The notes below the pieces were generated by a model. The model was given only the letters and a program-made list of their open reading frames with translations. It did no database searches and had not been told where the DNA came from. Source: an uncultured Sphingobacteriia bacterium (GTDB lineage Bacteria; Bacteroidota; Bacteroidia; Chitinophagales; Chitinophagaceae). From it: a stretch of 5,741 nt of DNA. This document shows positions 5,721 through 5,741 of the stretch, in pieces; position 1 is the stretch's first letter, and the number at the start of each line of letters is the position of its first letter. The DNA lies in assembly GCA_945957225.1 (NCBI GenBank), contig CAMFKK010000181.1, positions 1 to 5,741 on the forward strand, given 5' to 3'. The position numbers were made by a program, and so were the translations under genes.

Positions 5721-5741
5721 ATGTTTAATTCATTAAGTGAA
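5721..5741 (+). CDS. Possible 5' end of ffh (signal recognition particle protein), cut by window edge
   Basis: Seven codons from the ATG at 5721 read MFNSLSE and stay open to the window edge. This resembles the N-terminus of Bacteroidota Ffh, the SRP GTPase that targets membrane proteins, which typically begins MF-x-x-LS-(D/E). Spacing also fits: it follows the rpoD terminator by 24 bp in the same direction. Seven residues are too few for a secure call, so no symbol is given. Confidence 0.35.

Overview
The window looks like an ordinary chromosomal segment from a member of the Bacteroidota, most likely Chitinophagaceae or a close relative. The best evidence is the sigma factor on the right: its N-terminus (MRQLKISKSITNRESQSLEK) and its 290-residue form without region 1.1 are characteristic of the Bacteroidota primary sigma factor. 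Supporting signs are a START-like family common in this phylum, start codons without Shine-Dalgarno sequences, and matches to the Bacteroidota promoter element TAnnTTTG. No phage, transposon, CRISPR, tRNA or rRNA sequence was found.

Left part (1-3406, minus strand): four genes form a probable operon read right to left. They are an LptF/LptG-type permease for lipopolysaccharide export, a Mn-type superoxide dismutase with a Tat signal, an OsmC-family thiol protein, and a cation diffusion facilitator cut by the left edge. Gaps are 9 bp, a 1-base stop/start overlap and 18 bp. The last three genes make a plausible oxidative-stress and metal-homeostasis unit, joined to an envelope-biogenesis gene.

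Middle (3429-4469): an unrecognised soluble, tryptophan-rich protein lies divergent from the permease gene with only 22 bp between the start codons. An exact TAnnTTTG match for the permease operon falls inside its first codons. It converges on a small START-like/SRPBCC protein gene.

Right part (4470-5741): a 294-bp AT-rich intergenic region lies between the START-like gene and rpoD. It holds a candidate promoter for the START-like gene, a perfect 23-bp dyad and an isolated C-rich tract. rpoD is followed by a strong intrinsic terminator, with an exact TAnnTTTG element just before it. The window ends seven codons into what may be ffh (signal recognition particle GTPase).

I see no clearly novel system. 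The most useful leads are the altered metal-site residues in the transporter, the promoter embedded in the divergent neighbour, the dyad upstream of rpoD, and the promoter-hairpin arrangement downstream of rpoD.
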